From Liquidambar formosana (Eukaryota; Streptophyta; Magnoliopsida; Saxifragales; Altingiaceae): a stretch of 64,000 nt of DNA. The stretch lies in NCBI GenBank assembly GCA_039720395.1, contig CM077828.1, positions 21,742,717-21,806,716 of the forward strand, in the 5' to 3' direction. Shown piece by piece: positions 49,249 through 60,133 of this stretch; the stretch's first letter is position 1; each line of letters opens with the position of its first letter. The position numbers were made by a program, and so were the translations under genes. The notes beneath the pieces are model-generated. The model had not been told where the DNA came from, made no database searches, and worked only from the letters and a program-made list of their open reading frames with translations.

Positions 49249-50725
49249 TCAAAATCTCCAACATTGAAGTAGCACACACCGTGCCTTGTGCTTCCTCAGG
49301 CGCAGACCTTCTGATTTTGGCATTTGTGCTGGACTGCTAGACAACTCCCAACGTAACCTGCATGTTTTTATCAAAAACCCCGTGATATATAATCTCTTTA
49401 TATAAGACCCAAAGCCCAGAACTTGAATTCATACAAAACACAAGATCCTAAACATACACAGGGAAGGCAAAAGAACCAGTGCTACCCTCCGATTGATTGG
49501 AATCGTTTGATTCGAGGGACACTGTCCTACATTGATCTCCAATATTCTCCTCAAACTGATCTCCCTTTCGCATTCCTCTGGACGGTGACTCAGTGTCCAA
49601 GTAGACACTTTCACGATCTTCTTCATCAGCCTATAAGCAAATTAATTATTAAAAAGAAGAAGAAGAAGAAGAAGAAGAAGAAGAAGAAGAAGAAGAAGAG
49701 GAAAAACCCATATTGTCTCTTTGAATTATATTCCAAGAGAAATTAATATCACTCTGCTTTGAATATGCATTAAAAAGAAAAACAGGATAATACTAGAGCA
49801 GCACTTCACCTCTTTATCAGAAATGGACTCTCCCTTGTTTGTTGAGTTAATATTATGTCCATCTTCTTTTGACAGAACCTCATGGCTGTGGTTATAAACT
49901 GTTTCTGCATCCCCAGCATAATTGAGCTGTTTTCCATTCAACAAAAAGGGAAAAAGAAAAAGAAAGATAAGAAAATCTAGTCCTCTTCATACCAAGAAAG
50001 TTCAATAACAATATTGAAAAAAAAAAAAAAAACTAGATCAGTATCAAAATCTTTTAAACCTTTTCATCAGCTCACCTTTCGATTGACAGGCCTTGGACTT
50101 TTTATCGCGCATCCAACATGACCTGAACCTTCCGACTTGCAATCTTTCACCACATCGAATGCTCCATCCTCTCTAAAGCAAAATACAATATAGTCCTCGT
50201 CTGCAAAATGAGGCCAGCTTGAGTCCTCAGTAATACTCCTATTTTCGGCCAGTCCAGTGTCTATTGCTTGCACTGAACCGCTTGTTACTCGTTGTTTCTC
50301 TTGCTTGCATTTATTTCCTCGAGAACCCCTCTTGCTTTTCTTCTTACTCTTTCTGGTGCCATCCTTTGTGTCGAAAACCATGTTCGCGATTGAGACTTGG
50401 GGTGATGAAGGTGGATGTGTCTCTCGTTCTTCTTCGTCTGCGAAAAGAAAAAGGGGATAAAAATAAACTCAATGAATGGAAAATTGTAGTTTCATTGCAA
50501 TTATGTAGGTTTTTAGCTTTGATAAGCTAATGAATTTGTAAAGCTGCCGCCAACTGAGCTTAGGCGAAAATCATGAAACTGCCATAAATGGAATTGGAAT
50601 GATTTGAATTTAACAAATCATAGTTGTTTTTTGTTACCTAAAGGAAACCCACAAGCGAAGAAACTCAATGCCCAATCCTTCACTCGCCATCTTACTAGCC
50701 TCGATATCGTCCATGGTGTGCACAT
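49249..50725 (-). CDS. BASL: BASL, stomatal-lineage polarity protein
   Basis: Five exons on the minus strand: 50725-50638, 50437-50076, 49926-49810, 49630-49458 and 49357-49249, all with GT-AG borders and matching phases, giving 282 residues (Arabidopsis about 262). Residues 1-29 (MCTPWTISRLVRWRVKDWA, then FFACGFPLD) resemble the Arabidopsis BASL start. A basic tract RKSKKKSKRGSRGNKCK (58-74) fits its nuclear localisation. IVFCFREDGAFDVVKD (113-128) and KSPRPVNRK (142-150) are the conserved core. SFAFP (242-246) is the FxFP-type MAP-kinase docking motif, followed by SSSPAQMPKSEGLRLRKHK. BASL marks the cortical crescent and nucleus in asymmetric divisions of the stomatal lineage and scaffolds YODA/MPK3/6 signalling. 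Exons 1 and 5 are short and easily missed. No disruption seen. Confidence 0.92.
49654..49698. repeat. (AAG)n / (CTT)n triplet repeat in BASL intron 3
   Basis: About 14 AAG units on the plus strand. On the transcribed strand this is a (CTT)n pyrimidine run ending about 24 nt before the exon 4 acceptor at 49631. Confidence 0.9.
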
Positions 50726-50749
50726 TTTTCTCTTCTCCTCCTCTCTTAA

Positions 50750-50773
50750 TTACAACAGTTTTTTTTTTCTCAT
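50750..50773 (-). CDS. Seven-codon uORF upstream of BASL
   Basis: ATG at 50773 at the edge of a (CT)n run (plus-strand GA run 50774-50800), peptide MRKKKLL, stop 24 nt before the BASL ATG. It is in the transcript only if transcription starts upstream of 50773, which cannot be judged from sequence. Confidence 0.35.
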   Translation of the reverse strand: MRKKKLL

Positions 50774-50800
50774 GAGAGAGAGAGAGAGAGAGAGAGAGAG

Positions 50801-51640
50801 GAGGGGGGAGGGCTGAGGGAAGGGAGGGAGGGAGAGAGAAGTAGGAGGGGGGAATGGTGATTTGAATTTGAAAAAAGGGACTCCATGAAGAAGGAAGTTA
50901 CAGTGTTCATCCATAATGACTAATGAGTCAGTTATGATTCTAAACATGGTAACAATGGGAGAAGATTGTGGAGACATGGTTGGCATTTGCCAACCGTCCA
51001 TGTGTACACACAAATTTTTTATTTTATTTTAATTTTTAGCTTAGCATGGGTATCCCCATTATTTTAGGTTGAGACATACCCCATGGCCTCATGTCTTCGT
51101 ATTTATTTATTTGTCAGGTAATTATCGAGTCATTCCGGAATTTAGGTAGTGGCTCCAAAGAGATTATTGCACAAAGTAGTAGTTTCGAATACAAAACCTA
51201 TACTTCCCGAGACGTTTATCTAGTGCTCAATTTGCCACTTGGACTAACCCTTTCAAATTCCATGAGTACATGCAAAACGAAATTGAAAAATGCTATTTTG
51301 CACTACACTTTGTCCTACTACGTTCATTTGGGCGAATCAAGTTGTGAGACCCATTAATATGATTAAACCCTAAAAATTGAAATTTTCCTAAATGCACATA
51401 GTAAGGCAAAGTAAGAATGTAGTATAAACCAACAAAATTATCATTTTTATTCATATTTCATTCTTTTTGGTTCTTTTAAATCATACAAATTTGACTAACA
51501 TACGCTAATTGCAAACTCATATATCATAATTGAAAAATGGCATATGCCAATAATAGCCCAATACAGTACTGGAAAAAGTGGGGGAAAAAAAAAAAAACAC
51601 ACACACACACACAGCATGTATGATAATTTAAAATCAAATG
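50801..51640. other. BASL promoter side / dirigent 3' side
   Basis: The first part is G/A-rich (CT-rich on the BASL strand) and probably leader or promoter of BASL. The frames at 51091-51357 show no domain. A CA run lies at 51598-51613 near the dirigent 3' end. Confidence 0.35.
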
Positions 51641-51648
51641 GCTCTGAT

Positions 51649-52191
51649 TTAGTCGTGTAACACAGTAACATTATATCCAATCACCGCATTAATCTGCTCC
51701 ATGGAGTAAGTCCTTGCAAAACAATACCCACGAGCAAGCCGGAAAACCCCGGTGCCACCGACGATCGGCATTTCTCTCACCTCCCTCATCACCGGATTCC
51801 GACCCACCACGCTAAATGAGCTGCCGTTATGCCGTCCACTAATAAACTCATATGTAAGTGTCATTAGCAGGCTGAACTCATCTTTCTGCGACGACATGGC
51901 GTAAATCCCTTGGGCACGTCCAATCACCGTCGAATTCGGATCGGGCGAGACCGTGAGCGGGTTGTCCATCACGAAGATGGACCCGAACATGGCAGCAATT
52001 GGGTCGGGGCTGGAGAAGTTTCCGGGTCGGCCGGCAACCCGTACGGCAGTTGGTTTTGGACCTCCGACGATATCGTGCATATAGAATTGGATATTGGTCC
52101 TCTTGGGTATCTTGGCCTCAGTGGTGGAGGCGGCCACAAGAAGTGCAAGGACAAGAAGAAGTTTGCTTGCCATTGCCATTGCCATTGCCAT
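51649..52191 (-). CDS. Dirigent family protein
   Basis: Intronless, 180 residues, the usual size for the family. An N-terminal signal peptide (SKLLLVLALLVAASTTEA, residues 9-26) predicts secretion to the cell wall. Family motifs: FYMHDI (36-41), GRAQGIYA (91-98), SVVGRNPV (127-134) and MPIVGGTGVFRLARGY (141-156). N-glycosylation sequons at N58, N86, N122 and N174. Dirigent proteins form beta-barrels that steer stereoselective coupling of phenoxy radicals in lignan and lignin-related pathways; the substrate cannot be deduced here. The start contains four in-frame ATGs from a (ATGGCA)n repeat (MAMAMAMAS); I use the first. A TATA box lies 42-52 bp upstream. Confidence 0.92.
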   Translation of the reverse strand: MAMAMAMASKLLLVLALLVAASTTEAKIPKRTNIQFYMHDIVGGPKPTAVRVAGRPGNFSSPDPIAAMFGSIFVMDNPLTVSPDPNSTVIGRAQGIYAMSSQKDEFSLLMTLTYEFISGRHNGSSFSVVGRNPVMREVREMPIVGGTGVFRLARGYCFARTYSMEQINAVIGYNVTVLHD

Positions 52192-52232
52192 TTCAAGGAC
52201 TCTAATGATGTTTAAAGAGAAGGGAGAACCTT

Positions 52233-52243
52233 CCTTATATATA
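52233..52243 (-). promoter_or_regulatory. TATA box of the dirigent gene
   Basis: On the minus strand TATATATAAGG lies 42 bp before the ATG at 52191, implying a very short 5'UTR. Confidence 0.6.
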
Positions 52244-53345
52244 GGAGATTTAATTAAGTTTTTGGTTGACCCAAGCTTTGCTAGATTTTCAAAGTAGAAG
52301 TAGAAGTTAGAAAAAATTGTTCACCCCGTAAAACACGCATAGAAAATTGTTCTATACTCTCAAAATGACCCCAAACCTGTTGGAAGGGTTAGCCACTTGT
52401 CAAGGTTAGAGTGGCTGATCAGCTACCGTGTATAAGACTTTTCCCTCATGCCATGCCGTAGGTTGCAAAGTAGATTGACTGTTTATCAAAGTTTCCAAAG
52501 TCTTCCATTGAATTGAAGGTTATTCTCCTTCCCTCATGTTCAAAATCTTTGAAAGATGTCAGAAAAGATTACAAAAAGACAAGAAGTCAATCCAAAAACC
52601 CTTCTTAGAAGCTGTTTAATTATATTCCCGTTTGAAACCAAGAGAGGGGTTGGAAAATGATGGTCAATATTAAATATTTGAAAATAATAATACTCAAACA
52701 ATCCCTCCGCAAATGAAAAAAAACTAAAGAATATCAAAATAAAATAAATTACAAAGTAATGTGGCCAACTTATGGACTGGGTCGTATATTTATGTGTGTG
52801 TTATTTTTATCGTCTCTACATAGTCTAGAATACTAATAATCATGCAAGTGTAATACTTAGTTCAACCACAGAGTTTTTATGGGGCAAAAGCTGAGATGTC
52901 TATAATCAGCAGTATGCTCAATTTTCTTCTTTTTTGGATAAATGACCGTAAATTACAAAGTACAAGGCTAAAAGGCCACACCAAGGATCATTCAGGCATA
53001 ATGGAAATAACTAAACAGTCTGCACTCCTAGAAGTGTTTTCATGGATCCTAGAATTTTCTTTTGGGGGAATTACAAATTGGTCTGGCTGCAGGCAAATAA
53101 TTACACATCAATACAAATAACTACCAACTCTGATTCCCCCAATTTAACCATATACAGTAAGCTCAATTTTCTATAAAATTGGACAATCATCTTTTATATT
53201 TGAAAAATCACAAAGAGTATGAACTAAGATAAGAGTAATTCCAGGAATTTGGTAATGCCCTCTTCAGTCAACAGAATATGATTATTCTGTACAAAAATTA
53301 AACGAGATAGATAAAATAATCAACCACCAGTTTCTAGCAGGAAAA
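52244..53345. other. Between the dirigent gene and the GEK1 3' end
   Basis: No coding frame of note. The part nearest 53345 is probably the GEK1 3'UTR. Confidence 0.4.
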
Positions 53346-56300
53346 TCAGCAGAAGTCACCAGGCTTGCCAATCTTTATGTTCTGCTGTGCTAAGAACCCT
53401 ATAATGGCATTTTTCTGCCAGCTCTTGAAACTCCTGGCATTCAGCAATAAGATTAATGGCATTAGCTAAGAGCTTGAGCTAGAGTGGTTACATTTTCAAA
53501 ACAAATAAGAAAACAGGCAGCCAATGTAAAATTTCTTGTACTCCCAGCAAAAATATAAAATAAAATAAAATCCAGCCTATGGTGACAGAAACAAACCATT
53601 CCTGGCCTGCAAGACAATTGAATCAGTCAGGTAGAACCATTTGTTCAGGCACAGATTCTTCCCATTGAAAATAATGCAAATCTATTGTTTTATACTCCAA
53701 TTGTTTCAATGAAAAAATATAGTCAAGCAAAGGGAATGCAACAATTATTCTCAATGAGGAAGCACTGGAATTAACATTAGGGTATGCTACATTTTGTAGT
53801 CTTTGCATAATGAGTGAAGACTGAGGTGCCAGAAATAAACATCCAAAATAAACTAAAGCCAAGCCACTATCCTAATTTATGGATAATGATAGCGTATCAA
53901 TCTTCTTGTGCTGCTAACCAGACCTGGAAATAGTAGGGGAAAAATAGTAGCCATGGTATTCTTCTACTCATTCGAGAGAAATCATTTCTGTAAGGGCAAT
54001 CTTAAAACCTAATTGGAATCCCATGCCAGGTGAGAAAGCTCTGTGATTTGGTTAAGGCGGGGCAAGTTGTTCGCTAGTCATGATGAGGCGTTTAAGGCTT
54101 GAATGATTTTCTGATGCCTCTTCCTTGTCCTCAGTTCCTTTGCTAAAAGGTGACAGAAAAGCTCCAACAAACAATATTTATCCACAAAAAATTTGATTGG
54201 TTCTTGGAAACATAACACTGTAACAGAGAATGGGCTGGAGTAGGTCTTCTACAATTCTATCGTTTGATTTTCAAGAAAAAGCTAGTAGGTACAGCCAGTG
54301 AGGATGCTTTATCCCTGCAGCCTTCACCCCTAAAACTGATTTGAGCCCAAGCTTTAACAGAAGCAGTCTGCTGGGCTGAAATGAGAGAGATGATTCATAC
54401 TTTCCGTTTATACTAACTCTTACTGATTTAGCAGCAGATTTTGGCCAATCAGAAAGCTACTTTATTGATCCTATGATTTATACCAACAATTATGGCTTTA
54501 CCTATCAAGCCACTGTGTCGGTGAAATTATCTAGTTTATCACTTCATGCATTGTGGGAAGCCTTGCCCCTCAAATCAACTTATTGAGCTATTATCAATTT
54601 ATATAGATTTATGAAATGCTGTTTTGTTTTCCTTCTTCTATTTTCTTTTAATAAGTGCATTTATATTTAATTTTATCTCCACCATTCAGTAATAAGAAAA
54701 AAAACAGAATGCTGGAATTTTTAATAGATTGGGGTTGGGTAGCTCTCCTTAGTTCTAAATTTTTTCCCTCTCATGACATCCTTGCAATCAAACAAAGCAT
54801 TAAAGTAAACTTGGATTTCAGTGTATGCCATTTGTTATTTGCTGAGGTAGTGTAAGACTAACTTGTGATCAAGATGTGCTAAAACTTCTCCGCCAGGAAA
54901 GGCTGATTTAGTAGTCTCAATATGAAACTTTAATGGCTTCTCTCCATGTTCCACCAACATCGTCTGCATTTGCACGTCCTTTTGATTGGCCAGGATCCTC
55001 CATAGGGCAGAGAGTACCCGGACAGCAGGTGGCCCACCCAAACACCATCATTCCTGAAATATCAGCTGGTTTCTTATATATAGAGCACAAACTTTTATAA
55101 TGTCGAATTTAGCAAAGGTTCCATCAAAACATCATAAAGAACCAGGTTGGCATTAGTGCCCATCAAAGTTACAACAAGAGGAGGCAATTTAAACATAAGC
55201 CTGCATTAGTTGTAATTTGGAAAGATTTCTGATAGATATCAGCACTAGGTGCCACCACAAACTTAAAATCAACTTTTAGATGAGGACTGAAACATTAATT
55301 TTTATAGTCAGAATAGGACTTCCATTGACTTAACTGAAGCGTAAATGGATATCTGTGTAAAACAAACTAGCAAGTCAGTGCTCTGCCATATTAGAATCTT
55401 AAATCCTTACGAAATCTAGGCATGTCTCATGGACAAGGTCTCTTGTTATATATGATCTATTGACTGTCTACTGTCAATACAGTCTAGCTGATCCAAGGAA
55501 TCTATACTGTTAACGCCTATCGTTTAGTAAGTGTAATAATCAAACCCCACTGAAATTAACACAACTGTAGGAATCTTGGAATAATAGTTACTTACAAAAT
55601 GATATCCATGTGCCGGGGTGCATAATGTCCGCCACCTATTCCAAGAAGAATTTTGTTTCTCCCATTATTCCTGCATCAATAGAAGTGTCAATTAAGAGGA
55701 GGAAACTGCAATTAAGTGAAGGAAGAGTGACCTTATATAAAGCACTAAAAAAATTTTCAGCAAGTAAAGCTAGTATATAGCTTTACAATTTGAAAAGAAC
55801 AAATGGAAAACCTGTATTAGCATAGTGATTATCAACTGGACAAGTGGTAGGAAGGGTCATTCACATAAAAATTGGAGAAGTGTCTCAGAATAACTGAACT
55901 TACATGCACAGAAATGACGGAAAGAACATATGATAACTCAGATAATTTACCCCTTTACATACAAAAGAAACCAGGAAAGCACAAAAAAGCTCCACACTTA
56001 ACGAGTGGGAGTCTAACAGTCTTAATTACTAAAGAGAACACAACTTTACAAGTAGAATAGGTGAGCCTTAATTCACAATTGCAAATGTATAAATGTGCAC
56101 TTAACATCAAGCAGTTGCTTTAGGAAAAGCCTAACAACAAAGTTCACACTGCAAATTAGTTTGTTGACTGTACCTGCTCCAGTCTCCAACTGCAACTCCT
56201 CCCCCAAGCCCTAGTCCTTCCCATAGTAGCTTCAATCACCACAACAGTTTTGTTTTAATAAATGATTGCAAAGACCTTCAATACTTGGAAAAAAAAATTC

Positions 56301-59252
56301 TCACATCATACTACACATGCTGCCTTTTTTTTTTTTTTCCTTTAATATTACCCATGCTGCCTTGTTAGTCATGGACCTTGCAAGATATAATAAAAAAGAA
56401 TACACACATTATAGATGAAGAAGAATCTAACTGAGTTACACTAGTGTATACCTGGATTCAGTATGTGAGCAATAATATGGAAATCATGTACTTCAACAAA
56501 ATATATGACTGTATGAACTGGAATTCTAGAACAGGGGTTGTTCAGTCGACCCACCTATGTTACATGGACACTACCATTGGACCGACATGACATGGGTATT
56601 GGTATATACTATACTATGTGTCCAACATGCCTACAGATGAATTGTATTTGATAGACATGGCCAAGAAAGGAGGAGAGGAATACTGTCAAAGATTACTCTC
56701 TCAAGATGTTCCTATTCCAAAATGGGTGAAATAGCCATGCTGGACACACTAAGTCGTATATACACATCATTTTACAGGGGTTTAAAAGAATATAATTGGA
56801 CACTTTGACAATTCAGGCCTGATCCTGAATCCAAAACATTTGGGAAAAGACCAATCCCACACCTACATGCCTGCACCCAATCAACATACCGAGTCCATGT
56901 AACATAGAACCTTTTTTTTTTTTTTCGGTTGATATCAGGAGGTTCCAGATGCATTGCACCTGACTAATCCCCTAGGCACATGCAGTCCCCCCGTCCCACA
57001 TGCAATTACAGGACAAAGTCCATGGGAGTGGCCTTGAGGTAGAGTGGTGAGTGTTGAACCCAAGAGCTCTTGCTTGGCAAGAGGCCCTAGGACCACTCGG
57101 CCCACCCCTCAAGGTTCATGTAACATAGAACCTAGCTACACATAACATGTGGTTATGTATAATAATAAGTTTAAGTAGATTAGATGCTTGTTATTAATAA
57201 GATATAGGGGGATACAAAACCCATATACCAGTAAGCCAAGTAAAGCAAACGAGGGAATAAAAATGAGAAATGCCATGAATTGTGGCTTTGATTTGGAGAT
57301 ACAAGAAGTGGAATGATTCCCTTGAATTCTATTCAATGATTGATAGGTAAAGGAAATTCCAGGCTTTGATCTCCATAACACATCCCAAGAACCACACTGA
57401 TCTTCAACATTTTGATTTTGTTCTCTTCCAAACAACATAGCATAACAAACCAACTCCAAATATTTCTTATTGGAACGTCCAAGGTAATTTTCTACGTCTT
57501 CATTTTTTCTGTCAGGGATGAGAAAAGGAGAATATAACTACATTTTGAAATTTGACACCAACTTAACTTTTTTGGGACCCAAATGGAAGCCCTTCGTATT
57601 AACACTCCTAAAGATATATGAACACATTACACGTAAATAAGTGGCATGAAAATAGAGGAGAGTTGTAAAAATTCTATAATGCTCGTAAATAGATACCCAA
57701 CTAAAGCAATGGCTTGTGCAGCATCCTGCCTCTTCCAGTACTCTTCTGTACTACCTAGATAAAAACAAAATATGAGGCAATTTGTGAAAAATCAGATTAT
57801 TTGTGAAAAATCAGATTAGAACAAACTTCAAAAAAGGAAAATAAAATAGAAAAATAATAGAAATCAACATTTTAATGATATATAATAAATAAAAACATCA
57901 ATGCCATATATTCAATGAAGCAGGCTTAAGCAGAGAATTGATGTTTACCAATCTCTACAAACATAGTTGGCGACTCGATTAATGGTCCATGATGAGTAGC
58001 CTCCAATGTCACCTACACGAAGGAAGAATGATCGAAGAACAAAGCCACTATATTTCAACAACTATTAAATGAAAATAAATAAATAAATAAATAAATTGTA
58101 GAGAACCTTACAATGCTTATAGAAATTCAATATTCCATCACACGTTACAAATAAAATTACAATTAACTTATAGTTTCTTTCGAACTCTCAAAATGAAAAT
58201 CGTTTCTATAGCCGCCATGCTATCGACAAAATGCATATCAGAAAAAATACAAGCTACTATAATAGAAAATTACCTCAAATTCAGGAATTAAATTATGCGA
58301 TTCAGCAATATTCTTCAATAGCCTCAACCATGGCCCAATCCTAGGGTTTGGAGGAGCCGCCCATCCAGGCTTCCCACCTGCCGGTGGAACCTCGCCTTCG
58401 CGTAAATGCGGTACACCTATTATCAAATTTTAATTTTTAATTTAGGAAAAAAATAAAATAAAATCCCTTCAATCCACAATAAGAGTAAATTAATGAAAGA
58501 GTCAAATAGAAAAAAAAATCTTATACCGATGGGATGAACTGTGAGCGCAGGCCGGTTCGAAACGGCGGTGTGCCTGCTGAGAAATATGACCTCGTCGACC
58601 GACTCGCCGGTCGCCTCCTCCCATCGCTTGTCCAAGTGATCCTCTCTGACAATGCTGTTATTATGTTTCAATAGCCTCACTTCCTTATTCACAAAACTCG
58701 GTATATCCTAACCCAACCAATAATTCCAAAACAAAATCATCAAAATCACTTCAACTGTGAAACAATTCCGTTTTGTTTTTGCTTTTTGAAATCATTTTCT
58801 GTAAAAAGTGGCCCACTTTGGTCTTTCAGTGCGTTTACATTGAAGGGGATGTAGTCTAAAATGCGCCTAAGGGGTGCACAGACACAATCATCTGCACACC
58901 TCCTTCAATCTGGTAAGGTTGTACGGGTGCAAACGTTGACGAATTATGAGGTGGTATGCGCCTCAATCGACGCAATATAGAGAAATGAATGTATCGGATT
59001 GATGAAGGAAGGGGTGAGAGTGCTAACCTGCACGGAGGGGCCAGGGTGCCAGCCGGGCATGGCCAATAAAGCAGAGGCTGGGCCGATGGAGGCCGGATCA
59101 GTGGTGGTCGCCACCACGAGCGTCACCATCTCTCTAATGTACGCACCGCCGCCCTTGTGTCTACACGCAGAAAGGCTAGTGGTGATGGCTAATTTGCCGA
59201 TGGTGTAACCAAGGCGAGCCCATGCAGGTACTGGGCTCTTCAGCCTGAGCAT
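53346..59252 (-). CDS. GEK1: D-aminoacyl-tRNA deacylase GEK1/DTD2, with two +1 shifts in exon 8
   Basis: Nine exons, minus strand: 59252-59028, 58707-58527, 58416-58274, 58012-57949, 57754-57702, 56229-56174, 55670-55596, 55053-54863 and 53433-53346. Phases agree except within exon 8. Marker motifs: MVTLVVATTTDPASIGPASA (exon 1), FLSRHTAVSNRPALTVHP (2), GGKPGWAAPPNPRIGPW (3), EATHHGP (4), WEGLGLGGGVAVGDW (6), GIGGGHYAPRHMDI (7), FPGGEVLAHLDHK (8), IGKPGDF (9). The conserved histidines belong to the archaeal/plant DTD2 metal site. The enzyme hydrolyses D-aminoacyl-tRNAs, including aldehyde-modified ones; Arabidopsis gek1 mutants are ethanol-sensitive. Exon 8 has one extra base in the GGG at 55005-55007 and one in the AA at 54919-54920; without them it reads through. 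From the ATG at 59129 the protein would be 316 residues, matching Arabidopsis; the frame stays open to an earlier ATG at 59252. The intron 5 donor (TTA/GTTGGG) is unusual. Confidence 0.88.
56912..57116 (-). mobile_element. tRNA-derived SINE (family 3, copy b), GEK1 intron 5
   Basis: On the minus strand: A-box region GGGCCGAGTGGTCC, TCTTGCCAAGCAAGAG, B box GGGTTCAACACTC, CTCCTGATAT and a poly(A) tail (plus-strand T run 56912-56925). A perfect 16-bp direct repeat CATGTAACATAGAACC flanks it (56896-56911 and 57117-57132). Same orientation as GEK1. Confidence 0.88.
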
Positions 59253-59747
59253 CGTGCTTTTGGACAGGATCCTTTTTCTGCTCCAAGAAGTCTCTATGGG
59301 CTACAGGGCCGTAATAATCGTTCAAATCTTGGTTCTTCTCTTATTCGATCACGTGCTCGACCAAATCTATTCATTAGTCTTCTACTCTCATCTGGCAATC
59401 TGGCATGTAGTTTTTGTAAGAATTATGGATTTTTAATAGCTCACTCTAATTTTTTTTTGAATTAATTATAATGATCTTAAAAAAGGTTAGACCTAATAAT
59501 TAGACAACTTGAATTTAAAACAATCGTTTTGTATTGACTGTTTGATTGGATATTATTGATAGTATTTTTATTTTTTTAATTTTTTTTTATTTTTTGGGAT
59601 AACAGGTAAGAACATCAACTAATATCAAACTATTATTACAATGACTTGAAACAAAAATTTCACCCTTAAAGAGGAGAGAGGTGTGCCAATAGGGTTTTGT
59701 ATGTATGTGTAGAGATTTTCACATATATGTCTTTTTGATATATATAT
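59253..59747. other. Upstream of GEK1
   Basis: Probable promoter and leader of GEK1 on the minus strand. No confident TATA element and no other gene. Confidence 0.35.
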
Positions 59748-60133
59748 AGTCCTCTTCTTATGAGATTAACCTAATCTAACTCTAAATTAGGTCACCTTCC
59801 AAAACTATATATGTGATTCATATTTTATGAAACCAACCATTAGATTAAATAACCTTATCATGTAGGTGATATATACCAAAAATCAAGTTGATCTGAGATT
59901 TATTGTTATTCGATCCAAAAATTACATTTTTAATTAATGACAATAGCTCATTTTGGACATTTATGAATGAAGTAGTTCTTAATTTTGGATCAACTTGATT
60001 TTTGGTATGCATGACCTTCACATGAAGTAGATCTAATCTAACGATTGGTTTTGAAAAATAAAAATCAAAGATATAGTTTTAGAGGGTAATCTAACTTAAA
60101 ATTAGGTTAGGTTAACATCATAAAAAGGAGACT
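59748..60133. mobile_element. Palindromic MITE
   Basis: Ends AGTCCTCTTCTTATGA and, reversed, AGTCTCCTTTTTATGA. The arms pair through GATTAACCTAATCTAA / TTAGGTTAGGTTAAC, AAAACTATAT / ATATAGTTTT and ATCAACTTGATTTTTGG / CCAAAAATCAAGTTGAT. About 386 bp, no coding capacity; superfamily not assigned. Confidence 0.65.
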
